Positions 12,254 to 20,650 of a stretch of 64,000 bases of DNA are shown here, piece by piece. The position numbers and the translations under genes are program-made. This stretch comes from Arthrobacter sp. MAHUQ-56 (lineage in GTDB: Bacteria; Actinomycetota; Actinomycetes; Actinomycetales; Micrococcaceae): assembly GCF_019710585.1 (NCBI RefSeq), contig NZ_JAIFZQ010000018.1, forward strand, positions 62,001-126,000. Direction: 5' to 3'. Within the stretch, counting starts at the first letter, position 1, and every line of letters begins with the position of its first letter. Under the pieces are notes generated by a model. The model had not been told where the DNA came from. It saw nothing but the letters and a program-made list of their open reading frames with translations, and did not search any database.

Positions 12254-13516
12254 ATGAGTCAGGAACAGCCCCCCATCCGCAGCCGCCGGGAACTCCGGAA
12301 GGCCAGGGACGCCCAGCAGGCAGCCCTGCCCGCCACGGAGCAGCGTCCCCCGGCGGCGGATCGGCCTGCAGCAGGCGCGGCTGCTCCCGCCCGCCCCGGG
12401 AATGCTCCTGCCCGCCCAACCTCTGCCGTTGAGGCCCCGCCCGCTGCCGGCGCCGCTCCTGGCGCGGAACCCGGGCCCGCTGCCGATGCCGCGCCCGCCA
12501 CCCAGCGCTCCTCCCAGATCCGGGCGAGGGACCGCGCCGCCCTGCGCGCCATCAAGGAGCTGGAGGAAAAGGAGGGACAGCTGAATGCCGGTGGACCGCC
12601 CACCAGGCGCCAGCTGCGGCTGCAGCAGCTCAAGGAACAGACGCTGACAGCTGCCAACCCCGTGGTTCCCCCCGCCGGGAGCCCCGCAGCGGCTGCACAA
12701 GCCCCGGCCGCCCCAAAGCCCAGGGAATCCCGCCAGGGCGGGCCGGGCACCGGCGGCGCGCAGCCTCCTGCTTCGTCCGCACCGCAGGGCATGACGGTTG
12801 AACAGGCCCTCGCGGCGCGGGCACTGATTGCCGAACAGGCGAAGAACCAGATCGCCAAGATGGAGCACATCGCCTCCCTGGATCCGGAAGCGGTGGATCC
12901 GGAGATCTTGGCCGAGCAGATCGCGCTGGCTGAGCGTGCCGCCGTCATGAACCGCCGGGCCATGGCCCGGCAGAAACTTGCAGAACAGGCGGGCGGCACT
13001 GCCAGCCCGCCCAAGGATTTTCCCGCCAAGGACACACCCGGGCCGTCCACCGCGAACAACCTCGCCATGGTGACGCCGCTGGAATTCGTCCAGGTGCCGG
13101 GCGTCGACCGCCCCGTGATGAAACCGCCGGCAACCTCGCATGTGCCGGTTACCACCCGGCCCGGGACAAAAGTTCCGCCCGGGGCCGGCAAGCGGAAGCC
13201 TGCCGCGAGGCCGGGGACAACCCCGGCCGATCCCGGCAACGGCCGGTCGCAGGTGATTGCGCGGGCGGAGGCCGCCGCCAAGGCCGCGCGCCGGCCGAAG
13301 CCCGTGGTGCTGCCGGATGACCAGTCCGACGACCTTTTCGAGGAGCTGCCCCGGATCCCTGCGAGGGACGCCCACGGCCTCGACCCTCTGGATGCAGCCA
13401 CGGCAGGACTGGCGCGCGCCCGGCGGAACCGGATCCTGCAATTCTGCATCCTCGCCTTCGGGATCGTCGCCCTCGTCTCGGGCATCATCCTGATCATCAG
13501 CGGCATGTCCCGCTGA
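12254..13516 (+). CDS. Pro/Ala-rich single-pass membrane protein of unknown function
   Basis: The 420-aa protein starts at the ATG at 12254 (MSQEQPPIRSRRELRKAR), eight bases after nadD stops. Most of it is low-complexity Ala/Pro/Gln sequence with charged helical stretches such as RAIKELEEKEGQLNAG. One membrane helix ends the chain (FCILAFGIVALVSGIILII). The predicted topology is a large cytoplasmic disordered region tethered at the C-terminus. Its place between nadD and rsfS suggests co-transcription but not a function. Confidence 0.8.
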   Translation: MSQEQPPIRSRRELRKARDAQQAALPATEQRPPAADRPAAGAAAPARPGNAPARPTSAVEAPPAAGAAPGAEPGPAADAAPATQRSSQIRARDRAALRAIKELEEKEGQLNAGGPPTRRQLRLQQLKEQTLTAANPVVPPAGSPAAAAQAPAAPKPRESRQGGPGTGGAQPPASSAPQGMTVEQALAARALIAEQAKNQIAKMEHIASLDPEAVDPEILAEQIALAERAAVMNRRAMARQKLAEQAGGTASPPKDFPAKDTPGPSTANNLAMVTPLEFVQVPGVDRPVMKPPATSHVPVTTRPGTKVPPGAGKRKPAARPGTTPADPGNGRSQVIARAEAAAKAARRPKPVVLPDDQSDDLFEELPRIPARDAHGLDPLDAATAGLARARRNRILQFCILAFGIVALVSGIILIISGMSR

Positions 13517-13561
13517 CCGGCTCAACGAGCCACCAATACTTAAATCCCACTAAGGAGTCCC

Positions 13562-13963
13562 GTGACCGCATCAGAATCGTCCATCAGCCTCGCCCGGGCA
13601 GCCGCCAAGGCCGCCGCGGACAAAATCGCCCAGGACATTGTTGCCCTGGACGTAAGCGAGCGGCTCGCCCTCGCCGATGTCTTCCTGATCGCCTCGGCAC
13701 ACAGCGAACGCCAGGTCAACGCCATCGTTGACGGCATCGAGGAAGAACTCGGCAAGCAGGGACTCCACCCGGTGCGCCGCGAAGGCCGGTCCGGGGGCCG
13801 CTGGGTGCTGCTGGACTACTCGGACATCGTCATCCATGTCCAGCACGAGGAAGACCGCGTCTTCTACGCCCTGGAGCGGCTCTGGAAGGACTGCCCCGTG
13901 GTGGACCTGCAGCTGCCCGACGACGCCACGGCCAAGGCCGGCGCTGCTGCGGAAGCCGAGTAG
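13562..13963 (+). CDS. rsfS: Ribosomal silencing factor RsfS
   Basis: RsfS (YbeB/DUF143 family) binds ribosomal protein L14 and blocks subunit joining in nutrient-poor conditions. Recognised from DVFLIASAHSERQVNAIVDGIEE, GRSGGRWVLLDYSDIVIHV and the C-terminal FYALERLWKDCP. The start is the GTG at 13562, with GGAG seven bases upstream. Length is 133 aa, slightly longer than the family because of an Ala/Lys-rich tail. It closes the nadD cluster. Confidence 0.95.
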   Translation: MTASESSISLARAAAKAAADKIAQDIVALDVSERLALADVFLIASAHSERQVNAIVDGIEEELGKQGLHPVRREGRSGGRWVLLDYSDIVIHVQHEEDRVFYALERLWKDCPVVDLQLPDDATAKAGAAAEAE

Positions 13964-13984
13964 CCGGCAGGGAATATTCCCGAT

Positions 13985-14014
13985 TTGGAATTTTCGGAAT
14001 TGCTGTTCTAAGAT
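13985..14014 (+). promoter_or_regulatory. Candidate promoter for the first tRNA-Ala
   Basis: TTGGAA (13985-13990) and TAAGAT (14009-14014) lie 18 bases apart in a locally AT-rich stretch, about 55 bases before the tRNA. Confidence 0.5.
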
Positions 14015-14070
14015 ATTTGAGTTGCTTCGGGGGAGACCGCGAAGAAGGCTCGAAAGGGCAGCAACAATCC

Positions 14071-14143
14071 GGGGCTGTGGCGCAGCTGGTAGCGCACCTG
14101 CATGGCATGCAGGGGGTCAGGGGTTCGAGTCCCCTCAGCTCCA
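14071..14143 (+). tRNA. tRNA-Ala (anticodon GGC)
   Basis: The cloverleaf folds cleanly. The acceptor stem is GGGGCTG/CAGCTCC (one G-U). The anticodon arm is CCTGC-ATGGCAT-GCAGG with anticodon GGC, reading GCC codons. The T arm is AGGGG-TTCGAGT-CCCCT. CCA is not encoded, as is usual in actinobacteria. A strong terminator follows immediately. Confidence 0.97.
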
Positions 14144-14150
14144 CCGGATA

Positions 14151-14187
14151 GTCCGCCGGAATCGTGAGATTCCGGCGGACTTTTTTA
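14151..14187 (+). terminator. Intrinsic terminator after first tRNA-Ala
   Basis: GTCCGCCGGAATC pairs perfectly with GATTCCGGCGGAC around a four-base loop and is followed by TTTTTTATTT. Confidence 0.95.
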
Positions 14188-14338
14188 TTTCCCTTTTTGG
14201 AACCCCGCGACGCAGTTACCCAGACGCCCCATCCCGTCCTGCTGCACCGCCGGCGCGCAAGCGCCCTGCCGCGGCAGGCCCCGGACCGGACGTCACCGGA
14301 GGTGATGGGGCGTTGTGTTTGGGGCTGCGTGGTCCCGA

Positions 14339-14367
14339 TTGGCATCCCGGACGAAAGTGCATTACTC
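14339..14367 (+). promoter_or_regulatory. Candidate promoter for the second tRNA-Ala
   Basis: TTGGCA (14339-14344) is followed after 17 bases by TTACTC (14362-14367), about 45 bases before the tRNA. The -10 is weak. Confidence 0.4.
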
Positions 14368-14412
14368 TGGTCAGGTTGCTCCGGGGAATTCGACCGGAAG
14401 GAACAAAAGTAC

Positions 14413-14485
14413 GGGGCTGTGGCGCAGCTGGTAGCGCACCTGCATGGCATGCAGGGGGTCAGGGGTTCGAGTCCCCTCAGCTCCA
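14413..14485 (+). tRNA. tRNA-Ala (anticodon GGC), second identical copy
   Basis: All 73 bases are identical to the copy 342 bases upstream, with the same GGC anticodon. It has its own candidate promoter and its own terminator, so the two are separate transcription units. Confidence 0.97.
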
Positions 14486-14495
14486 CCGTAGTAGG

Positions 14496-14529
14496 CAAAG
14501 GGAACCATCACGCGTGATGGTTCCCTTTG
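14496..14529 (+). terminator. Intrinsic terminator after second tRNA-Ala
   Basis: CAAAGGGAACCATCACG and its exact reverse complement form a 17-base-pair palindrome. The transcript tail is TTTG then TTGTTG. Confidence 0.8.
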
Positions 14530-14677
14530 TTGTTGCCGCCAGCAACTGTTAGGGACCAAAACCCTTCCGGCGCAGGTCAAAGCGCGGTACAACTGTGATT
14601 GAGGGCACATCGTCCCGCCTCCGGACCGCTTCCACCCAAGGCGGCTGCCGCGGGACGTGCTGACGAGGAGGTCGCAG

Positions 14678-15055
14678 ATGTCCCACGCAGATGGTTCCGG
14701 CTACAGCCCGAACGGCGCAGCTTCTTCAAACGGATCGCCCTTGACGCGCGATACCGCCATCCGCGGCCCGGCCAGGCCTGCCCCGTATGTCGGTGCCGGC
14801 ATCCTGCTGGCCGCCGCGATCCTGTTTCCCCTGATGCCGCAGCTGTACTCGTTTGATGCGCCGCGGCTTGGCGGCATGCCGTTCTTCTACTGGTACCAGC
14901 TGCTCTGGGTGCCGGTTTCCGCCGCATTGACGGGCACCGCCTACTGGCTTGTCACCAGGGAGGACCGACGACGGCGGGCAGCGGTCCGTGCCGGCGGCCC
15001 GCCGTGGACAGGCGAGGGCTCCGCCGAGGCAGGGCCGGGAGGCGAGCGGCCATGA
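14678..15055 (+). CDS. DUF3311 small membrane protein, symporter partner
   Basis: A 125-aa protein with two membrane helices (YVGAGILLAAAILFPLMPQL and YWYQLLWVPVSAALTGTAYW). The motif FYWYQLLWVP is typical of DUF3311 proteins. The start is the ATG at 14678 after a good AGGAGG. Its stop overlaps the start of the symporter gene by four bases (ATGA). DUF3311 genes regularly precede MctP-type sodium:solute symporters and are thought to be accessory subunits. That role is inferred from context. Confidence 0.88.
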   Translation: MSHADGSGYSPNGAASSNGSPLTRDTAIRGPARPAPYVGAGILLAAAILFPLMPQLYSFDAPRLGGMPFFYWYQLLWVPVSAALTGTAYWLVTREDRRRRAAVRAGGPPWTGEGSAEAGPGGERP

Positions 15056-16725
15056 GCGGGCGCGACATCAACTGGATCGCGCTGGTCATCGTGGTGCTGC
15101 TGTTCGTGGTGGTGGCCGTAATGGGGTTCCTGGCGGCCAAGTGGCGGCGGACCGGCGAGGAAGGCCTCCACAGCCTCGACGAGTGGGGCCTGGGCGGCCG
15201 CGGGTTCGGGACCTGGATCACCTGGTTCCTGCTGGGCGGGGACCTTTACACCGCGTACACTTTCGTCGCGGTGCCGGCGGCCATGTGGGCTACGGGCGCA
15301 GTCAGCGGCTTCTTCGCCGTGCCGTACACCATCGTGCTGTACCCCATCATCTTCATCATCATGAGCCGCCTCTGGTCGGTGTCCCACCGGCACGGCTACG
15401 TGACGTCCGCGGACTTCGTGGGCGGCCGTTACGGAAGCCGCTGGCTGTCCCTTGCCGTCGCTGTCACCGGGATCGTGGCCACCATGCCCTACATTGCCCT
15501 GCAGCTGGTGGGCATCAAGGCGGTACTGACCGTCCTCGGCCTCGGCAGCCCGGACAACGTGCTGCTGACCGACCTGCCGCTGATCCTGGCGTTCGTGGTG
15601 CTGGCCGCCTACACCTACACGTCGGGTCTGCGGGCCCCGGCGATGATCGCCGTCGTCAAGGACCTGCTGATCTACCTCGCCGTGATCGTGGCCATCATCT
15701 ACCTGCCCATCAAATTCGGCGGCTGGGACACGATCTTCGGTGCCGCGCAGCAGAAGCTGGGCACCGTGAACCAGGCGACGGGCAAACCCGCCGGCGTCTT
15801 CATCCCCGGTACGGCCAACTATTCCGCCTACTGGTCGCTGGCGCTGGGCTCGGCCATGGCCCTGTTCATGTATCCGCACTCGGTCACGGCGGTGCTCGCC
15901 TCCAAGGCCCGGAACACCATCCGCCGGAACGCGGCCATCCTGCCGCTGTATTCGCTGATGCTCGGGTTCCTGGCGCTGCTGGGATTCGCAGCCATCAAGG
16001 CAGGTACCAAGCCCGTTGACCTGGACGGTTCCGTCAACCCCCAGCTGGTGGTTCCGCAGCTGTTCCTGGACCATTTCCCGGCGTGGTTTGCCGGGATCGC
16101 GCTGGCGGCCATCGCCATCGGCGCCCTGGTACCGGCAGCCATCATGTCCATCGCCGCGGCCAACATGTTCACCCGCAACGTCTACCGCGACTTCATCCGG
16201 CCGGACGTTGACCCCAAGACCGAGGCGAAGGTCTCCAAGATCGTCTCCCTCGTGGTGAAGGTCGGCGCCTTGGTCTTCGTCATCGCCATGGACCAGTCCA
16301 CCGCCATCAACATGCAGCTGCTGGGCGGCATTTGGATCCTGCAGACATTCCCGGCCGTCGTCGCCGGCCTGTACACCCGCTGGTTCGACCGGTGGGCGCT
16401 GCTGGCCGGCTGGGCGGCGGGTATCGTCTTCGGCACAGTGTCGGCCTACAATGTGATCAACCCCGTGACCAAGGCCCACTTCGGCGGGTCCGTGGCGCCG
16501 ATCCCCGGCACGGACTTCAGCGTCTATATCGCCGTTTCGGCGTTCGCGCTGAACCTGGTGGTCGCCGCCGTCCTGACCCTCGTGCTGCGTGCACTGAAGG
16601 TCCGGACCGGCGAGGACCTCACCAGGCCCACCGACTACGCCGCGGACGAAACGGACCCCAAGGTCGTGGAGATCGAGAAGACCCAGCGTTACACCCAGCC
16701 GGGCGGACCTTCACCGGTAGCCTGA
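15052..16725 (+). CDS. Sodium:solute symporter family protein, MctP-like
   Basis: A 557-aa permease with about 13 hydrophobic helices in the SSF arrangement. The N-terminal GLGGRGFGTWITWFLLGGDLYTAYTF and the helix containing AIAIGALVPAAIMSIAAANM are SSF features. Pairing with a DUF3311 subunit points to the monocarboxylate (lactate, pyruvate, acetate) branch, but sequence alone does not fix the substrate. Start at ATG 15052, coupled to the upstream gene. A bidirectional hairpin separates it from the convergent methyltransferase gene. Confidence 0.9.
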   Translation: MSGRDINWIALVIVVLLFVVVAVMGFLAAKWRRTGEEGLHSLDEWGLGGRGFGTWITWFLLGGDLYTAYTFVAVPAAMWATGAVSGFFAVPYTIVLYPIIFIIMSRLWSVSHRHGYVTSADFVGGRYGSRWLSLAVAVTGIVATMPYIALQLVGIKAVLTVLGLGSPDNVLLTDLPLILAFVVLAAYTYTSGLRAPAMIAVVKDLLIYLAVIVAIIYLPIKFGGWDTIFGAAQQKLGTVNQATGKPAGVFIPGTANYSAYWSLALGSAMALFMYPHSVTAVLASKARNTIRRNAAILPLYSLMLGFLALLGFAAIKAGTKPVDLDGSVNPQLVVPQLFLDHFPAWFAGIALAAIAIGALVPAAIMSIAAANMFTRNVYRDFIRPDVDPKTEAKVSKIVSLVVKVGALVFVIAMDQSTAINMQLLGGIWILQTFPAVVAGLYTRWFDRWALLAGWAAGIVFGTVSAYNVINPVTKAHFGGSVAPIPGTDFSVYIAVSAFALNLVVAAVLTLVLRALKVRTGEDLTRPTDYAADETDPKVVEIEKTQRYTQPGGPSPVA

Positions 16726-16753
16726 CCATCCCGGGCAGCTCCCGGGTTATGCC

Positions 16754-16787
16754 GCCCTCCTGCCGGGTTACGTCCCGGCAGGAGGGC
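16754..16787. terminator. Bidirectional hairpin between convergent genes
   Basis: GCCCTCCTGCCGGG pairs exactly with CCCGGCAGGAGGGC around six bases. It lies between the symporter stop and the stop of the minus-strand methyltransferase and could end both transcripts. T-runs are absent, as often in high-GC actinobacteria. Confidence 0.7.
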
Positions 16788-16794
16788 GCTCACC

Positions 16795-18132
16795 TTAAAG
16801 CCACCCGGTACGGCGCAGCGGCGGGTCCCCGGGGCCCGGGCGCCGCACCAGGACCTGGTTCACACCGGTCAGCCCGTTCTCGAAGCCCAGTGCGCTGGAC
16901 GCCATGTACAACCGCCACACCCGGGCGCGGCCCTCGCCGGCAAGATGGACGGCACGCTCCCAGTTCTCCTCCAGCCGGCTCACCCAGGCGCGGAGCGTCA
17001 GCGCATAGTGGCGCCGCAGGGCCTCGACGTCGAGGACCTCGAAGCCTGCGGTTTCCAGGGCCACCACCACTTCACCGAGGCTGATCATTTCGCCGTCGGG
17101 GAAGACGTACCGGGGGATGAACGAATCGGGGTCCGGGCTGGTGGGGCCGGCGTTCCAGGAGATGGCATGGTTGAGCAGCCGGCCGCCGGGGCGGAGCAGC
17201 CCGAAAAGCGCCGCAGCATACGCCGGGGTCTGCTCGCGGCCCACATGTTCGGACATGCCGATCGAGCTGATGGCGTCGAACGGCCCGTCCTGCACGTCCC
17301 GGTAGTCCTGGACGCGGATCTCCACCTTGTCCGTCAGGCCGGCGTCGGCCGCCCGTTTCCGGGCCAGCGCGGCCTGCTCCGCCGAAAGGGTGACACCCAC
17401 CACCGTGGCGCCGTACCTCGCGGCAGCGTGGAGCGCAAGGCTGCCCCAGCCGCACCCAACGTCCAGGACGCGCATGCCCGGTTCCAGGCCCAGCTTGCGG
17501 CACACCAGGTCCAGCTTGGCTTCCTGCGCGGCATCGAGGCCGGCAGCCGGGCCGCCGTCTCCTGCAGGTGTGGTCCCGTCCGGCCACACCGCGCAGGAAT
17601 AGACCATGGACGGGCCCAGCACCAGGGCATAGAAGTCGTTGCCGACGTCGTAATGATGCGAGATCGCGGCGGCATCCCGGCGGCGGGAATGCACCTTGCC
17701 CTTGCGCGTGACCCGGGACTCCTCCGGCGGCGGAACGGGATTGGGGCCCACGGCCCCGAGCCGTACCGCGGTTCGCAGCAGCAGCCACAGTTCCCCGGCC
17801 GCAGGCGGCCGGAAGGGACCCGGTTCGGCGAATTTGCCGGCCGAGCTCAGGGCCGTAAAGGCGGCGAAAATGTCTCCGGGCGCGTCAATCTCGCCGGCTA
17901 CATAGGCGCGGCTCAGGCCCAGCTGTCCCGGCGACCACAGCATCCGCCGCAGCGCCTTCCGGGACCGGAACTCCAGGACCGGTGCGTCCGGGGGCCCGGC
18001 TTCGGAGCCGTCCCACGCCCGCAGCCGCAGGGGTATCTGCGGGGTCCCGAGTACGACGGCCAGCGCCCTGGCCAGGCGTGCCGCATGTCCCGTGGTTCCC
18101 GGTTCCGCCCGTGAATCTTCCGCTGTATCCAT
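16795..18132 (-). CDS. Cyclopropane-fatty-acyl-phospholipid synthase-like methyltransferase
   Basis: SAM-dependent enzyme that probably methylates or cyclopropanates the double bond of membrane-lipid acyl chains. The 445-aa protein has an N-terminal Cfa-type domain. The SAM motif is VLDVGCGWGSLALHAA, and the family signatures ISHHYDVGNDFYALVLG and EHVGREQTPAYA follow. It is closely related to the second methyltransferase of the operon at 39326-40564 (same N-terminal LKVWDGSEAG-like block). Start is the ATG at 18132, 46 bases from the divergent monooxygenase gene, so the two promoters overlap. The exact lipid product cannot be read from sequence. Confidence 0.9.
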   Translation of the reverse strand: MDTAEDSRAEPGTTGHAARLARALAVVLGTPQIPLRLRAWDGSEAGPPDAPVLEFRSRKALRRMLWSPGQLGLSRAYVAGEIDAPGDIFAAFTALSSAGKFAEPGPFRPPAAGELWLLLRTAVRLGAVGPNPVPPPEESRVTRKGKVHSRRRDAAAISHHYDVGNDFYALVLGPSMVYSCAVWPDGTTPAGDGGPAAGLDAAQEAKLDLVCRKLGLEPGMRVLDVGCGWGSLALHAAARYGATVVGVTLSAEQAALARKRAADAGLTDKVEIRVQDYRDVQDGPFDAISSIGMSEHVGREQTPAYAAALFGLLRPGGRLLNHAISWNAGPTSPDPDSFIPRYVFPDGEMISLGEVVVALETAGFEVLDVEALRRHYALTLRAWVSRLEENWERAVHLAGEGRARVWRLYMASSALGFENGLTGVNQVLVRRPGPGDPPLRRTGWL

Positions 18133-18178
18133 GCGCCAACACTAAAGCCGCGGGGCCCTCCGCGACTATCATGGGGGA

Positions 18179-19261
18179 GTGAATCCTGAGCTGGCCGACG
18201 TCGTGGTCATCGGTGCGGGCCAGGCAGGTTTGTCGGCCGCCTACCATTTGCGGCGCCGCGGCTTGGATTTCGCCGTGCTCGACGCCGAGAAAGGTCCCGG
18301 AGGTGCGTGGCGGCACCGCTGGAAGAGCCTGCGCATGGGCACCGTCAACGGGATCAGCGACCTGCCGGGCATCGCCAAGCCGGACGTTGACCCTGCCGAA
18401 GCGAGCTCCGAATTCCTCGCCCGATACTTCGGAACCTACGAGGCGGAACTGCGCCTTCCCATCCACCGGCCGGTCAAAGTCCGGGCCGTCAGCCGGGAGG
18501 ACCACAACCCGGCCGGGCGGTTGAGGATCACCACGTCGGCCGGTGCCTGGAGCGCCAAGGCGGTCATCAACGCCACCGGCACGTGGACGCGCCCGTTCTG
18601 GCCCATCTACCCGGGCCAGTCCTCGTTCCGCGGCCGGCAGCTGCACGTTGCTGACTACGTCTCCGCTGATGAGTTCAGGGGCAGGCATGTCATCGTGGTG
18701 GGCGGCGGCATCTCCGCCGTCGGCCTGCTGGATGAAATCTCCCGCGTCACGTCCACCAGCTGGTTCACCCGCAGGGAGCCGGTGTGGCGGGACGAACCCT
18801 TTGACGCCAAGGCGGGGCATGACGCCGTGGCCCTGGTGGAGGAACGCGTGCGCCAGGGGCTTCCGCCGCAAAGCGTGGTGTCGGTGACCGGGCTCATCTG
18901 GACTCCCGCCCTGCGGGCCGCCAAGGAGCGGGGCGTCCTCGAGCGGCAGCCCATGTTCACCGCCATTGAACCGGACGGCGTCCGGCGGGCGGACGGGAGC
19001 TTCCTGGCGGCCGACGCCATCCTCTGGGCCACCGGATTCCGGGCCGAACTCGAGCACCTGGCGCCGCTCCACCTTCGGGGTCCCGGCGGGGGAATCGCGA
19101 TGGAGGGTACCCGGGTGGCCGCCGAGCCGCGCGTGCACCTGGTGGGTTACGGGCCGTCGTCGTCCACCATTGGCGCCAACCGGGCCGGGCGGGCGGCGGT
19201 TGCCGCGCTGCTGGAACTGCCGGGAATGGCGACGGCGGCGGAAACGGTAACGTGGGGCTGA
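18179..19261 (+). CDS. Flavin-containing monooxygenase-like NAD(P)/FAD oxidoreductase
   Basis: Single-component flavoprotein of 360 aa. The FAD-binding motif is VVIGAGQAGLSAAYHLRRRG at the N-terminus, and the NADPH-binding motif is VVGGGISAVG near 178. ATGFRAELEHL matches the ATG motif of the family. The build resembles CzcO/FMO-type oxidoreductases rather than classical Baeyer-Villiger enzymes. The start is the GTG at 18179, inside a GGGGGAGTGA stretch. The substrate is unknown. Divergent from the Cfa-like gene and 25 bases upstream of the methyltransferase gene. Confidence 0.87.
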   Translation: MNPELADVVVIGAGQAGLSAAYHLRRRGLDFAVLDAEKGPGGAWRHRWKSLRMGTVNGISDLPGIAKPDVDPAEASSEFLARYFGTYEAELRLPIHRPVKVRAVSREDHNPAGRLRITTSAGAWSAKAVINATGTWTRPFWPIYPGQSSFRGRQLHVADYVSADEFRGRHVIVVGGGISAVGLLDEISRVTSTSWFTRREPVWRDEPFDAKAGHDAVALVEERVRQGLPPQSVVSVTGLIWTPALRAAKERGVLERQPMFTAIEPDGVRRADGSFLAADAILWATGFRAELEHLAPLHLRGPGGGIAMEGTRVAAEPRVHLVGYGPSSSTIGANRAGRAAVAALLELPGMATAAETVTWG

Positions 19262-19286
19262 CCCGTTTGATCCGGGCGGGCAAAGA

Positions 19287-20474
19287 ATGACAACAGAAGG
19301 CGGCGGGACACCGGTGGCAGCAAACACCCTTGAGGACGTGTTCCGCGTCCTGCGCCGGCGGCCCGATGTCGAAGCGCCCAACCTGCAGGCCTGGGACGCC
19401 ACGGACCGGCTGCTGCTGGAAACGGCCGCTGGACTGGGAGTGCAGGGACGCAGCCTCGCAGTGATCGGCGACCGCTACGGGGCCCTGACCCTGGGCGCCC
19501 TCGCCGTGCTCGCCCCGGCAACGCTGCGCGTCCACCAGGACCTCGTGACCGGGGAACGCGCGCTGCGGCTCAACGCCGCCGGGCTGGCCGGCCCGGGGCC
19601 AGCGGAAGGCACGGCCGGATTCGTGCAGCTGCCCCTGGGGACAGAACTCCTGTCCGGCGCAGATGCCATCCTCCTGCAGCTGCCCAAGACCCTTGCCGAA
19701 CTGGAGGAGATTGCGGCCGCCATCGCCCAGTACGCCTCGCCCGACGTCCTGCTGGTGGCCGGCGGCCGGGTGAAGCACATGTCCCTGGGCATGAACGCGG
19801 TCCTGGAGCGGTACTTCCGCTCGGTCCAGCCGCAGCTTGCCCGGCAGAAGTCCCGGGTGGTCCTGGCCCGGGGCATCAGGCCCGGAACGGTCCCGGCCCG
19901 ATTTCCTGTGGTGGAACACCTCGCGGAACTGGACCTTGACGTAGCCGCCCACGGCGCGGTGTTCGCTGGGGCCCGGCTGGACATCGGCACCAGGTTCCTG
20001 CTGACGTTCCTGCCCGCGATGAAGCCGGCGCGGCACGCCGTCGACCTTGGCTGCGGCACCGGGATCCTCGCCGCAATGTACGCGCGGCAGTTTCCGGGCT
20101 CGGCGGTCACGGCCACGGACCAGTCGGCCGCTGCCGTGCAGTCCGCGCTGGCCACCGCGAAGGCGAACGGGCTGGAAGGGCGGATCAGCGTAATGCAGGA
20201 CGACGCACTCAGCACCTTCCCCGGCGGGGCGGCAGATGTCGTGCTGCTCAACCCGCCCTTCCACGTTGGTGCCGGCGTCCACGCCGGGGCAGGACTGAAG
20301 ATGATCGAGGCGGCGGGCCGCGTCCTGGCCCCCGGCGGCGAGCTGTGGACTGTCTTCAACCGGCACCTGCAGTACCGGGAGGCGTTGGAGCGGCACGTGG
20401 GCCCGACCGTGGTGGAGGGACAAAACCCCAAATTCGTCGTCACCCGCAGCACGCGCCGGGGACCCGGAGCCTGA
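19287..20474 (+). CDS. RlmG/RsmC-type rRNA guanine-N2 methyltransferase
   Basis: The 395-aa protein has two tandem methyltransferase-like halves. The N-terminal half (LQAWDATDRLLLETA, LQLPKTLAELEEI) is the degenerate domain seen in RlmG/RsmC. The C-terminal half carries the SAM motif VDLGCGTGILAAMYA and the catalytic NPPFHVGAG typical of base N2-guanine methylation. The overall order is closest to E. coli RlmG, which methylates 23S rRNA. Whether the target is 23S or 16S rRNA is inference. Start at ATG 19287, 25 bases after the monooxygenase stop. Confidence 0.88.
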   Translation: MTTEGGGTPVAANTLEDVFRVLRRRPDVEAPNLQAWDATDRLLLETAAGLGVQGRSLAVIGDRYGALTLGALAVLAPATLRVHQDLVTGERALRLNAAGLAGPGPAEGTAGFVQLPLGTELLSGADAILLQLPKTLAELEEIAAAIAQYASPDVLLVAGGRVKHMSLGMNAVLERYFRSVQPQLARQKSRVVLARGIRPGTVPARFPVVEHLAELDLDVAAHGAVFAGARLDIGTRFLLTFLPAMKPARHAVDLGCGTGILAAMYARQFPGSAVTATDQSAAAVQSALATAKANGLEGRISVMQDDALSTFPGGAADVVLLNPPFHVGAGVHAGAGLKMIEAAGRVLAPGGELWTVFNRHLQYREALERHVGPTVVEGQNPKFVVTRSTRRGPGA

Positions 20475-20650
20475 GCGGCGGCCCGCCACGCGCGGGCCGG
20501 GACGGGCACTGCCGCCTCGGCACGGAAAGCGGACCCAACAGGGAAAACACCGCCGCGCCGCCTCCGGCACATGTGTGTGCCTGCGCGCACCCTTAACGTA
20601 CGATTCAAAGCATCACCGTAAAAGGTAGCCGAAGACGTTTAGGGGACACC

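Noticed and set aside
14164-14517. Open frames running through the tRNA-Ala genes
   Set aside because: They cross terminators and tRNAs, so they cannot be genes. The 73-base repeat is the tRNA, not a mobile element end.
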